Positions 16,740 to 25,215 of a stretch of 64,000 nt of DNA are shown in pieces. This stretch comes from Methanobacterium_D oryzae (GTDB lineage Archaea > Methanobacteriota > Methanobacteria > Methanobacteriales > Methanobacteriaceae), in NCBI RefSeq assembly GCF_050433505.1, contig NZ_JBNPXC010000001.1, forward strand, positions 124,001 through 188,000. Reading direction: 5' to 3'. A program made the position numbers and the translations under genes. The number at the start of each line of letters is the position of its first letter. Position 1 is the stretch's first letter. A model generated the notes under the pieces. The model was not told the DNA's origin and searched no databases. It saw nothing but the letters and a program-made list of their open reading frames with translations.

Positions 16740-17177
16740 ATGGATAAATTTATGAAAGCTGCTTTCGAAGAAGCAAAAAAAGGATTCTTAGAAGGTGGTA
16801 TCCCTATTGGATCTGTACTAGTCCACAATGGAAAAATTATAGGCCGTGGACATAATAGGCGCGTGCAGAATGGAAGCGTAACTCTTCATGCTGAAATGGA
16901 TGCTCTGGAAAATGCAGGGCGTCTTCGGGGAGCTATTTACCGTGAATGTACTCTTTATACCACTTTATCTCCATGTTCGATGTGTTCAGGGGCTATTTTA
17001 CTTTATGGTATTCCCAAGGTAGTGATAGGTGAAAATAAAACATTTAGAGGTGAAGAGGAGTTACTTCAATCTGAAGGAGTGGTTTTAGAAGTTCTTCAAG
17101 ACCCTTTATGTATAAAGATGATGTCAGATTTCATTAAAATGTATCCTGAATTATGGAATGAGGATATAGGATTATAA
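16740..17177 (+). CDS. Cytosine deaminase resembling fungal FCY1
   Basis: 145 residues of the CDA/tRNA-deaminase fold: zinc ligands in LHAEMDALEN (HAE, with the proton-shuttling Glu) and TLSPCSMCSGAILLYGIPKV (PCxxC). The sequence follows yeast cytosine deaminase closely from memory (EGGIPIGSVLV, GRGHNRR, TLYTTLSPC, YGIPKVVIGEN, the C-terminal WNEDIG). This is much closer than to the tadA or guanine deaminase groups. It should convert cytosine to uracil for pyrimidine salvage, in the cytoplasm. Confidence 0.88.
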   Translation: MDKFMKAAFEEAKKGFLEGGIPIGSVLVHNGKIIGRGHNRRVQNGSVTLHAEMDALENAGRLRGAIYRECTLYTTLSPCSMCSGAILLYGIPKVVIGENKTFRGEEELLQSEGVVLEVLQDPLCIKMMSDFIKMYPELWNEDIGL

Positions 17178-17229
17178 TATTCATAATAATATCAAATTAG
17201 GCCGATAGCAGTTATTCAGAGGATATTAA

Positions 17230-17690
17230 ATGATAAGAGAAGCAAATAAAGATGATTTGGGTGCAATTGTGGATTTATGGGAAGAAATGATGGATTTCCA
17301 TATCCAAAAAAGTGATTTATATCAAATGAAACCTAATGCACGAGAAATTTACACTAATTACATTAAAGATGCCTTTAAAAATCCAGATTACATCTTATTG
17401 GTCTATGAAATTGAGATAATGTCCTGGGATATTTAATGGCTACCGAATCCAATGACCCGCCAGTTTATGAAGGAACAGTTGGGATGATATTAGAGCTAAG
17501 TGTAACAGAAAATCATCGGTATAAGGGAATTGGCGGAGAATTATTGATTGAAATTGAAAAAATATTCATAATTAAAGGAATTAAGCGAATTGAATGTATG
17601 GTTTCAGATTATAACGAAATTTCCAAATCTTTCTGGTTTAAAAATAATTATAAACCCTACAATATAATGTGTGTTAAGACACTGCGCTAA
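17230..17690 (+). pseudogene. GNAT acetyltransferase split by a frameshift
   Basis: Two adjoining frames together make one GNAT protein of about 153 residues. The first (17230-17436) starts MIREANKDDLGAIVDLWEEM and ends abnormally. The second frame is open from 17415 and reads DNVLGYLMATES, then an acetyl-CoA loop RYKGIGGELL and the C-terminal FWFKNNY. A one-base deletion between about 17403 and 17414 explains the break. Either the gene is recently inactivated, there is a sequence error, or frameshifting occurs. The substrate is unknown. Confidence 0.75.
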
Positions 17691-17720
17691 GTTTTGTCAT
17701 TAAAAATAAAAAATGGAAAA

Positions 17721-18446
17721 TTAATTTTCAACTATCTTTCCATCTAAGACTTTTATGGTTCTTTCAGCCATGGATGCCACATTCATGTCGTGAGTAACCA
17801 TAATTAATGTCAAGTTTTCTTTTTCATGCATATCTTGGAGTCTTTGAAGTATCATTTGTCCTGTTTTTGAATCCAGAGAACCTGTAGGTTCATCTGCAAG
17901 AATTATAGAGGGATTGTTAGCAAGAGCACGTGCAATTGCCACTCTTTGTCTTTCCCCTCCAGAAAGTTCTGTTGGTTTCCTTTTCATTTTATCTGAAAGT
18001 TCTACATATTTAAGGAGCTCAATTGCCCTTTTTCTCATTTCTTTACTTGAGATACTACTTTCGTACATGGGTATTTCTACATTTTCCAAAACTGTAAGGT
18101 TTGGAATGAGGTTATGTAGCTGGAAGATAAATCCTATTTCTCTAGATCTAAACCTATTCAAATCTTTGGTTTTTGTTAAATCATAGCCTGCCACTTTTAT
18201 AGATCCCTCATCGGGCCTGTCTAATGCTCCCAACATGTTTAAAAGTGTTGATTTTCCCGAACCAGAAGGTCCAATAATAGAGACAAATTCTCCTTTTTTA
18301 ATGTTCAGATCTACACCATTTAAAGCAGTTATTTTTCCGTTATCAAAGCTCTTTTTAAGCCCATTAATCCTTATGATATATTCTATTCTTTCGTATTGTT
18401 TATTTAGAGTTGCAGTTTCCATTTCCTTCACTTCCTCCCTATTCAT
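17721..18446 (-). CDS. ABC transporter ATP-binding protein (MacB/LolD type), module 1
   Basis: The chosen ATG (18444-18446) overlaps the stop of the permease gene (18439), just as in the two sister modules; a further ATG at 18422 has a GGGAGG site. The product has Walker A GPSGSGKST, the Q-loop FIFQLHNLIPNL, signature LSGGERQRVAIARAL, Walker B IILADEPTGSLD and the H-loop VTHDM. It powers the FtsX-like permease encoded upstream. Such pairs export lipoproteins, peptides or antibiotics in bacteria; the archaeal substrate is unknown. Confidence 0.93.
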   Translation of the reverse strand: MNREEVKEMETATLNKQYERIEYIIRINGLKKSFDNGKITALNGVDLNIKKGEFVSIIGPSGSGKSTLLNMLGALDRPDEGSIKVAGYDLTKTKDLNRFRSREIGFIFQLHNLIPNLTVLENVEIPMYESSISSKEMRKRAIELLKYVELSDKMKRKPTELSGGERQRVAIARALANNPSIILADEPTGSLDSKTGQMILQRLQDMHEKENLTLIMVTHDMNVASMAERTIKVLDGKIVEN

Positions 18447-19551
18447 AACGTAATGCTTCTGTTGGAGGTAACCTACTTGCTCTGTATGCCGGATAAAATC
18501 CTCCAATTAATCCAACAAAGAGAGCTATTCCCAGTGCTTTTAAGAATATATCCATTTTATATACTGGTTCAATGAATCCTTCCAGCCCCATTGGTATCAA
18601 CAATTGAATAGCTACAAGACCCATTATTATTCCAACGACAGCTGCTACTAATGTGATTACAATGGATTCCCCAAGTATCATACCAAGTATTCTTTTATTT
18701 GTCCACCCTACTGCTTTCAAAACTCCAATTTCCCTTGTCCTTTCATATACTGACATTATCATGGTGTTTATTACTCCTATTCCCCCAATCACTATAGCAA
18801 GTAATGATATTGCCCATGAAGCAGTGTCTATTGTTTTAAGTCCTGATTCTACCTTTCCAAGGTCTTCAAGTGATTTTACAGTCATTAGTTCATTGACATA
18901 TGCATTATCTACCCTATTTGTTACCTCTTCAAGATTTGCATTTTTATCAAGCTTTGCAAATATCATTGTTACCTTATCTTCCTTTTTTTCAAGGTCTTGA
19001 AGATTATCTAGAGATATGAATGCTCCTGCATCTTGTTGAAGGTCTCCTGTTTCGTATATTCCTGTAATTTTGAATTTTTTACCTGATATTTCCAGTGTAT
19101 CTCCTATCTTTTTGCCTGTTTTTTGTGATGCTGCTTTTCCAATGATTATCTCATCTTTATTTTCTGAAAATCCCTTTCCTTCAGTAATTGTTATTCCTCC
19201 AACCGAGAGTTTATTTGGCTCTATACCCATTACTGCAAAGTATGGATTATTATTTACTGGATAAACTGCAAGTAGAACCCCTACTGCATCTTGAATACCT
19301 GAAGTATTCCTCAGATCGTTTAAGCGTTTTTCATCAATGGAGCTGAACATCATATCTGATACATTGGACTCTACTACCATGAAATCAGATCCTCCAGCCT
19401 TTAAGGTTTCTTCTGTTGAAGATTTAAGCCCATCTGTAATTATTCCAAGTGCAACGATTGTTGCTATTCCAATGGCAATTCCAACAACCGCAAGAGCTGT
19501 TCTTGTTTTATTTCTAAACGGATTTTTAATTACAAGTCCTAAAAATGACAT
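18439..19551 (-). CDS. FtsX/MacB-like ABC permease, module 1
   Basis: 370 residues: an N-terminal membrane helix after NPFRNKTRTALAVVGIAIG, a large extracytoplasmic MacB periplasmic-core-like domain (about 45-245), and three C-terminal helices containing MSVYERTREIGVLKAVGWTNKRI and YPAYRASRLPPTEALRYE. This is the MacB/FtsX topology of mechanotransmission transporters. It is about 50% identical by eye to the permease at 23288-24394. Its promoter holds long palindromes at 19573-19627. Confidence 0.92.
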   Translation of the reverse strand: MSFLGLVIKNPFRNKTRTALAVVGIAIGIATIVALGIITDGLKSSTEETLKAGGSDFMVVESNVSDMMFSSIDEKRLNDLRNTSGIQDAVGVLLAVYPVNNNPYFAVMGIEPNKLSVGGITITEGKGFSENKDEIIIGKAASQKTGKKIGDTLEISGKKFKITGIYETGDLQQDAGAFISLDNLQDLEKKEDKVTMIFAKLDKNANLEEVTNRVDNAYVNELMTVKSLEDLGKVESGLKTIDTASWAISLLAIVIGGIGVINTMIMSVYERTREIGVLKAVGWTNKRILGMILGESIVITLVAAVVGIIMGLVAIQLLIPMGLEGFIEPVYKMDIFLKALGIALFVGLIGGFYPAYRASRLPPTEALRYE

Positions 19552-19572
19552 TTTTTCATCCCCTACTAGTTA

Positions 19573-19637
19573 CATTCATCTGAATGAATGTTCATGTGTT
19601 CACAGATGAATGTATATTCATATGAACATATATAAAG
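19573..19637 (-). promoter_or_regulatory. Promoter with two palindromic operators for ABC module 1
   Basis: On the minus strand a TATA box (CTTTATATATG, plus 19627-19637) is followed by a 30-bp imperfect palindrome (19598-19627; arms GTTCA.A.ATGAAT and ATTCAT.T.TGAAC) and by an 18-bp one (19573-19590; arms CATTCAT and ATGAATG). The sites share the ATTCAT/ATGAAT core and cover the expected start of transcription, so the permease operon is probably repressed by a dimeric regulator. No gene for it is adjacent. Confidence 0.6.
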
Positions 19638-19814
19638 TTTTTGCTTAAATTAACTTGAATTTTAATCCAGTTTGGTTAAATGGTTTAAATCCATGATTAA
19701 ACCGGGAAATAAATTATTCAAATTTGAATATTATTTATTAATATGATATTTGAATAAAAAAATTGTTTCTTTAAGAATTTTTTAAAAAAGTAAAAAAATA
19801 AATAAAATAGTGAA

Positions 19815-20657
19815 TTAGAACACTGATTGGAGTATTAGTACTATTCCACCTATGATCCAGCAATAATATGCAAATATAAGTAAATTTCTTTCTTTTATTA
19901 ATTTAAGCATTAGTTTAATAGCAAGATAACCAGATATTGCTGCTGCAATGAATCCAGCTACAAAAGCACCTGTGTTCACATCAATACCATAAGATATATC
20001 TTTTATCTGGACTAATGCTGCCCCTAAAATCGCAGGTATGGAAAGTAAAAAACTGAAACGTGCAGCTAGTTCTCTTTCAAGTCCTAAAAATAATCCTGCA
20101 GAAATTGTAGCTCCTGAACGAGATATACCTGGAGCAATGGCAAATGCTTGAGCAGTACCCATTATTAAAGAGTTTTTTACTGTCATCTCCTTTAAACCAG
20201 TTTTTTTAGGGATTCTTTGTGATACTTTTTCTGATCCCCAAAGCAGGAAACCTGTAATAATTAAAAAGAACCCTACAGCAGTTATATTGCTGAATAAACT
20301 TTCAAAGAAATCTTTTAAAAACACTCCCGCCAATCCTGCAGGTATACTACCAATTATTATAAACCATGCCAGTTTTTTAAATTGATCTTCTTTAATGCCC
20401 TTTTTAAACTGACCTCTAGGTATATCCATCAAACTTGAAAAGAAAGCCATTAACATATGAATTATATCATTCCAGAAATACATCAATACAGCTACAAGAC
20501 TTCCAATGTGTAAAATAGTGTCAAAAGCCAGATTTGGAGCAAAACCAGTTAACTCGTGCATGAAAACAAGATGTGCAGAACTGCTAACCGGCAGAAATTC
20601 CGTTAATCCTTGAACTAGCCCTATGATAATCCCTATTAAAATATTTGTGATATCCAT
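19815..20657 (-). CDS. uppP: Undecaprenyl-diphosphatase (BacA/UppP family)
   Basis: 280 residues with about eight membrane segments and both family signatures: GLTEFLPVSSSAHL near residue 18 and ISRSGATISAGLFLGL near residue 175, which line the active site. It dephosphorylates polyprenyl diphosphate so that the lipid carrier can be reused for pseudomurein or glycan synthesis. The ribosome binding site GGTGA lies before the ATG. It sits between two ABC modules but need not be functionally linked to them. Confidence 0.95.
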   Translation of the reverse strand: MDITNILIGIIIGLVQGLTEFLPVSSSAHLVFMHELTGFAPNLAFDTILHIGSLVAVLMYFWNDIIHMLMAFFSSLMDIPRGQFKKGIKEDQFKKLAWFIIIGSIPAGLAGVFLKDFFESLFSNITAVGFFLIITGFLLWGSEKVSQRIPKKTGLKEMTVKNSLIMGTAQAFAIAPGISRSGATISAGLFLGLERELAARFSFLLSIPAILGAALVQIKDISYGIDVNTGAFVAGFIAAAISGYLAIKLMLKLIKERNLLIFAYYCWIIGGIVLILQSVF

Positions 20658-20702
20658 TATTTTTCACCAGATGTTTGAATTAAAATTTAAATAAATTAAA
20701 TT

Positions 20703-20825
20703 ATGCTTTTACCAGAAAATCAAATTGAGAGGATACTTCGGCAAATATCCTATTTGGAGACGGTTTTTGATTCTCTAATTGAAATCTACCCACCCACCCA
20801 AAGCATAAGTCTAATTAAAATTTAA
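20703..20825 (+). CDS. Possible 40-residue small protein
   Basis: An ATG frame in the 172-bp gap between uppP and the next ABC gene, opposite in strand to both. The product, MLLPENQIERILRQISYLET followed by a short tail, reads like a coding sequence with an amphipathic helix, but there is no ribosome binding site. It may be a leaderless gene or the remnant of a longer one. Confidence 0.25.
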   Translation: MLLPENQIERILRQISYLETVFDSLIEIYPPTQSISLIKI

Positions 20826-20829
20826 GCCA

Positions 20830-21498
20830 TTATGTGCCTCCGTTAACGATCTTACCATCACTCATACGGATAATTTCATCTGCAAAACTTGCAGATGCAG
20901 GATTATGAGTCACAACAACTATACTTACTCCTTCTTTTTTGTTTAGATCTTGGAGTATTTGCATTATTAAACTTGCATTTTTGGTATCCAGTTCTCCTGT
21001 TGGTTCATCAGCAAGGATTATAGATGGATCATTTGCTAAAGCTCGAGCTATCGCAACACGTTGCTGTTCTCCTCCCGAAAGCTGTCCTGGAAATTTATCA
21101 TATTTACCTTCTAATCCCATATTATTCAAAATTTCTTTAGCTTTCTTGGTGTTTTCTTCGATCATTGGGAGTATTACATTCTCCAATGCTGAAAGCTGCG
21201 ACATGAGATTGAATCTTTGAAATATAAACCCTATTTCATTTCTTCTAAGCTTCGCCTGCTCTTTTACGGAAAGTTCACCTGGTTCTTTCCCTTTGATTTT
21301 AAATATTCCCCGACTAGGAGTATCCAGTATCCCTGCAACATGAAGAAATGTTGATTTACCAGATCCAGATGGACCCATAACTGCTTTAAATGATCCTTCC
21401 TTTAATTTCATACTTAAGCCAGAAAGGGCATTTATTTTCTCACTTCCCATGGCATATGTCTTCCATACATCTTTAAATTCAAGAATATTATTAGTCAT
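20830..21498 (-). CDS. ABC transporter ATP-binding protein (LolD type), module 2
   Basis: 222 residues with Walker A GPSGSGKST, Q-loop FIFQRFNLMSQL, signature LSGGEQQRVAIARAL, Walker B IILADEPTGELD and H-loop VTHN. The ATG overlaps the stop codon of the permease gene upstream (ATGACTAA), so the two are translationally coupled. It is the last gene of a four-gene run of two permease/ATPase pairs. It is more divergent than the ATPases of modules 1 and 3. Confidence 0.93.
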   Translation of the reverse strand: MTNNILEFKDVWKTYAMGSEKINALSGLSMKLKEGSFKAVMGPSGSGKSTFLHVAGILDTPSRGIFKIKGKEPGELSVKEQAKLRRNEIGFIFQRFNLMSQLSALENVILPMIEENTKKAKEILNNMGLEGKYDKFPGQLSGGEQQRVAIARALANDPSIILADEPTGELDTKNASLIMQILQDLNKKEGVSIVVVTHNPASASFADEIIRMSDGKIVNGGT

Positions 21499-22543
21499 AT
21501 CTTAAAGCCTCCACAACGTTCAACCTTGAAGCTTGTATTGCCGGATAAAGCCCAGCAAGAATACTTAAAACTGTAGCACCTACAATTACACCTACAATTA
21601 GCCATAAAGGCATCATTCCAGAAATGGATTCAGTAAATTTAAGCATACTTGCAGCAAGGAAAATACCTATAATACCAAGTATAACTCCTACAATTCCTCC
21701 TAAAAATCCTAATAAACCAGATTCAAAGAGTATGCTTCCTTTAATTTCCCAGTTTGTAAATCCTATAGCTTTTAATACTCCCAGTTCTCTTGTTCTTTCC
21801 ATAACACTGATTAACATGGTGTTTATCACGCTTATTATTCCCACAAGGAGAGCTATACTTGCAATGAAACCTATAAACATCATTGCCTGACTGGTCATCT
21901 CCTGAACTTTAGCCACTTTTTCAGATTTGGTTTCAGACGAAACTCCACTTATTTGCTTTTCTATGTCCTTAGAAACAGTTTTTGGGTCTCCTTTTGTCTG
22001 AGCATATATTGCACTTACTTTATTATCTGTCAATTGCTTTGCAGTATCTTGATTTAGGTAAATGTAAATTGCTCCTTCTTCTGTAGATATTCCGGTGACT
22101 GTGAACTCCTTATTTTTGATTTTTATTTTGCTACCGATGGTATATCCAAACTTATCTGCTACTGCCTGATTAATTACAACTCCAGAAGTTCCACTTTTCA
22201 ATTTTATTTTATTCCAGTCATTTACACCTTCATAGTTAACTCTGGTTCCATTTATATCATCATTGAAAACTGTTACCTCACGGAAATCGTAAAGCATTGA
22301 TAAATTTCTAATTTTTGATACCGTTTGAGTGTCCATTAAATAATTTCCACTTGTTGAAGCTGGAATTACCACAACATCGTACATATATGCATTGGTTTCG
22401 GCTTGAACCTCAGAAGTTGCACCTGCAGCCATACCTAAAAGCACGACAATTGTTGCAACACCGATTATTATTCCAAGCGTGGTTAATGCACTTCTAAGCT
22501 TTTTTCTTCGAATATTATTAAATGCTAATTTATAAAGATTCAT
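21491..22543 (-). CDS. FtsX/MacB-like ABC permease, module 2
   Basis: 350 residues with the MacB/FtsX layout: helix 1 within LRSALTTLGIIIGVATIVVLL, an external domain, then MERTRELGVLKAIGFTNWEI and the C-terminal YPAIQASRLNVVEALRYD. The ribosome binding site AGGTGA precedes the ATG. It follows the ATPase of module 3 by 20 bases in the same operon. Confidence 0.92.
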   Translation of the reverse strand: MNLYKLAFNNIRRKKLRSALTTLGIIIGVATIVVLLGMAAGATSEVQAETNAYMYDVVVIPASTSGNYLMDTQTVSKIRNLSMLYDFREVTVFNDDINGTRVNYEGVNDWNKIKLKSGTSGVVINQAVADKFGYTIGSKIKIKNKEFTVTGISTEEGAIYIYLNQDTAKQLTDNKVSAIYAQTKGDPKTVSKDIEKQISGVSSETKSEKVAKVQEMTSQAMMFIGFIASIALLVGIISVINTMLISVMERTRELGVLKAIGFTNWEIKGSILFESGLLGFLGGIVGVILGIIGIFLAASMLKFTESISGMMPLWLIVGVIVGATVLSILAGLYPAIQASRLNVVEALRYD

Positions 22544-22563
22544 TATTTCACCTTAAATTCATT

Positions 22564-23295
22564 TTAAGCCTTGATTTTGCCATCAAGGACTTCAATAGTC
22601 CTTTCAGCCAAGGATGCCACGCCCATATCATGAGTCACCATAATCAATGTTACTTTTTCTTTTTCATGGATTTCTTTAAGTCTTTGAAGAATCATTTGTC
22701 CTGTCTTAGAATCTAGAGATCCCGTAGGCTCGTCAGCAAGAATTATAGACGGGTTGTTAGCAAGAGCACGTGCAATAGCAACCCTTTGCCTTTCCCCACC
22801 AGAAAGCTGAGTAGGCTTCCTACTTGCCTTTTCTTGTAGGCCAACATAATCCAAAAGCTTTAGGGCTCTTTCATGCATTTTTTTGGAGGATAAGCGACTT
22901 TCATACATGGGGATCTCTACATTCTCCAAAACTGTTAAATTAGGTATTAAGTTATGTAATTGGAAGATAAATCCAATCTCTTTTGAACGGAAATTATTTA
23001 AATCTTTGGTTTTTGTTAAATCATAACTTGCAACATTGATTTTTCCTTCAGTAGGAAGGTCTAAAGCTCCAAGCATGTTTAAAAGAGTTGATTTTCCAGA
23101 ACCCGAAGGTCCAATTATGGAAACAAACTCTCCTTTTTTAATTTCCAGATCAACACCATCTAAAGCTTTAATTTTTCCATTTTCATAGCTTTTTTTGAGA
23201 CCCTTTATTTCAACAACTTTTTCTAATGCTTCATGCTGGTTTTTCAGGCATTTTACTTCCATTTCACATGTTACTACATTTTTCATATTATTCAT
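22564..23295 (-). CDS. ABC transporter ATP-binding protein (MacB/LolD type), module 3
   Basis: 243 residues if started at the ATG overlapping the permease stop (ATGAATAA); internal ATGs at 23286 and 23262 are alternatives without a clear ribosome binding site. Motifs: Walker A GPSGSGKST, signature LSGGERQRVAIARAL, Walker B IILADEPTGSLD. It is highly similar to the ATPase of module 1 (FIFQLHNLIPNLTVLENVEI is shared), so modules 1 and 3 are recent duplicates. Confidence 0.92.
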   Translation of the reverse strand: MNNMKNVVTCEMEVKCLKNQHEALEKVVEIKGLKKSYENGKIKALDGVDLEIKKGEFVSIIGPSGSGKSTLLNMLGALDLPTEGKINVASYDLTKTKDLNNFRSKEIGFIFQLHNLIPNLTVLENVEIPMYESRLSSKKMHERALKLLDYVGLQEKASRKPTQLSGGERQRVAIARALANNPSIILADEPTGSLDSKTGQMILQRLKEIHEKEKVTLIMVTHDMGVASLAERTIEVLDGKIKA

Positions 23296-24394
23296 AGCGC
23301 AAAGCCTCCGTTGGTGCTAATCTGCTTGCCCTATAGGCAGGATATATTCCCCCAACAATTCCCACAATCACCGCTATGGCCAATGCCTTTAAAGCAAGGG
23401 CTGGTGTGAATGTTAAAACCATTGCTGTATCCGTATATGCCATTATTGCTTCAATACCAATTACTCCAAGTATTATTCCTACAAGCCCTGCCAGGAATGT
23501 TAGTACTATGGATTCTCCAAGTATCATGCCCAATATTCGTCTACTTTTCCATCCTACTGCTTTTAAAACTCCAATTTCTCTTGTTCTCTCGAATACTGAC
23601 ATTATCATGGTGTTTATTATACCGATTCCTCCAATTATAATTGCAAGAAGAGATATTGCTGTTGATGCTGTTTCTACTGTGCTTAATCCATCATTAGCTC
23701 TTTGAAATTCTTCAAGTGATGCTATGGTGATTAATTCTCCAGGATATTTTTTTTCCACAGTTTTTGCTACTTGCTTCACATCTGCATTGTTGTTGATTTT
23801 AACATAAATGAAATGGACTTTATTTTCATTTTCATCCATTTTCTGGACTTCTAAAAGAGGCATAGCTGCTGAAGTGTCTATTTCTTTATTTCCAGTTTCA
23901 AATATTCCAGTTATAGTATATTTTTCACCCTTTAGGGTGATATTGTCTCCAACCTTCTTTTTGAGCTTTTCTGCTGCCAATTTTCCCATTATCATCTCAC
24001 TTTTGTTATCAGAGTATGCTTTTCCTTGAGTAATTTTGGCTCCCATCATGTTCAGATCCTTTTGATCTATCCCAATCAGCCCTAATTGCGTTCCACCAAC
24101 TGGTCGACTGCTGGTTAAAATTCCTGCAGATTGCTTAACTCCACTTATTTTGGCAATTTCATCTACACGATTTTGTTTAATGGCCGGTGATTCTGATCCA
24201 GAAGTTGTATTTTTCATAACTACAAAATCTGCTCCTCCTGCCTTTAATTGTTCTTCAAGGCTTACTTTAAGCCCTTCAGTTACCATACCCAGTGCAACAA
24301 TTGTTGCTATTCCAATTGCTATCCCAATTACAGATAACGCCAATCTGGTTCTGTTTCTGAATGGATTTTTTAATACTAGTCCATAAAATGACAT
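23288..24394 (-). CDS. FtsX/MacB-like ABC permease, module 3
   Basis: 368 residues: helix 1 in NPFRNRTRLALSVIGIAIG, an external core domain, three C-terminal helices with MSVFERTREIGVLKAVGWKSRRI and YPAYRASRLAPTEALRYE. It heads the operon running from 24394 to 20830. The TATA-like AAATTTATAG lies about 30 bases upstream of the start, and GGGGG serves as ribosome binding site. It is paralogous to the permease at 18439-19551. Confidence 0.92.
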   Translation of the reverse strand: MSFYGLVLKNPFRNRTRLALSVIGIAIGIATIVALGMVTEGLKVSLEEQLKAGGADFVVMKNTTSGSESPAIKQNRVDEIAKISGVKQSAGILTSSRPVGGTQLGLIGIDQKDLNMMGAKITQGKAYSDNKSEMIMGKLAAEKLKKKVGDNITLKGEKYTITGIFETGNKEIDTSAAMPLLEVQKMDENENKVHFIYVKINNNADVKQVAKTVEKKYPGELITIASLEEFQRANDGLSTVETASTAISLLAIIIGGIGIINTMIMSVFERTREIGVLKAVGWKSRRILGMILGESIVLTFLAGLVGIILGVIGIEAIMAYTDTAMVLTFTPALALKALAIAVIVGIVGGIYPAYRASRLAPTEALRYE

Positions 24395-24878
24395 TTCATT
24401 ATCCCCCGTTTATATTCTATAAATTTCATGTAATTTCAATAAAATTCGCAATATGCATGATCTAAGCGTTTAAATCATTAAATGATGCCCCTACATCTAA
24501 AATGATACATTTAGTGACTAAAATTATAATCATTGCTATATTGCCTATTAATATACTTATTAAAACACTTAAAAGTACTTTTTCCAAGATTAGCCCAATA
24601 TTAATCCTTTTTTCCCGCTAATTTCACTCTAGTTTCCCTCCATATTGCCTCCAATTTACACCCAAATTTAAAAAATTTAGTATTGAAATGTAAATAAAGA
24701 AAACTAAAAATTTATTTTAAATGATTAAATCACAAAGGAAAACTAGAATAAGTCAGAATAATCAATTAATACTATTAACATCTTAAATTGATAATTAATA
24801 TAAAAATAAGTTGTTGGTGGACTAAATTAAAGTCTCTTAAATCTTAAAGTGTCAATACTAAAATTAGTAACAATTTAA
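24395..24878. other. 484-bp intergenic region with a doubtful small ORF
   Basis: AT-rich. It holds the promoter of the ABC operon next to 24394. On the minus strand a TTG-started frame at 24462-24587 would give a 41-residue peptide with one membrane segment (LEKVLLSVLISILIG...), but it has no convincing ribosome binding site. Nothing else is recognised. Confidence 0.3.
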
Positions 24879-25196
24879 TTATTGTGCTTGATTAAATACA
24901 GGAGCATATTGATGATTAGATCTCATAAACTCTTCTGAAATTTTCAAAAAACTATCGTAATTCTCTTCCATTTTATCTGAAAGAAAATAAAGGGCACCAT
25001 ATTTCTTTCCAGTTGAAATAACCATATTATTATTTTCTAAAACTTCAATATGGTGCCTTACAGTTTTATAATCAAGATTAAGTTTTTCAGCAAGTTGATT
25101 AATATTATAGGGTCTATTATTCAGTTCATCTATAATTCTGGCGCGATTAATTCCTCCCTTAGTGCCAACCAGTAATCCCCAAAGAAATTTTTTCAT
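24879..25196 (-). CDS. Winged-helix transcriptional regulator (ArsR-like)
   Basis: About 105 residues. The ATG at 25196 is preferred over one at 25208 because GGGGAT lies six bases before it. The helix-turn-helix reads RARIIDELNNRPYNINQLAEK, then LDYKTVRHHIEVLENNNMV with the wing GKKYGALYFLS. It is the third gene after PadR and DUF1700 and may regulate the same membrane genes. The effector is unknown. Confidence 0.85.
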   Translation of the reverse strand: MKKFLWGLLVGTKGGINRARIIDELNNRPYNINQLAEKLNLDYKTVRHHIEVLENNNMVISTGKKYGALYFLSDKMEENYDSFLKISEEFMRSNHQYAPVFNQAQ

Positions 25197-25215
25197 ATAA
25201 ATCCCCATATTTATT

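Noticed and set aside
23376..23705. Plus-strand frames opposite the ABC permeases
   Set aside because: Antisense shadows of membrane-helix codons; hydrophobic character is expected on the complementary strand.
24462..24587. 41-residue TTG-started membrane peptide on the minus strand
   Set aside because: No ribosome binding site and a non-ATG start; kept only as a remark in the intergenic entry.
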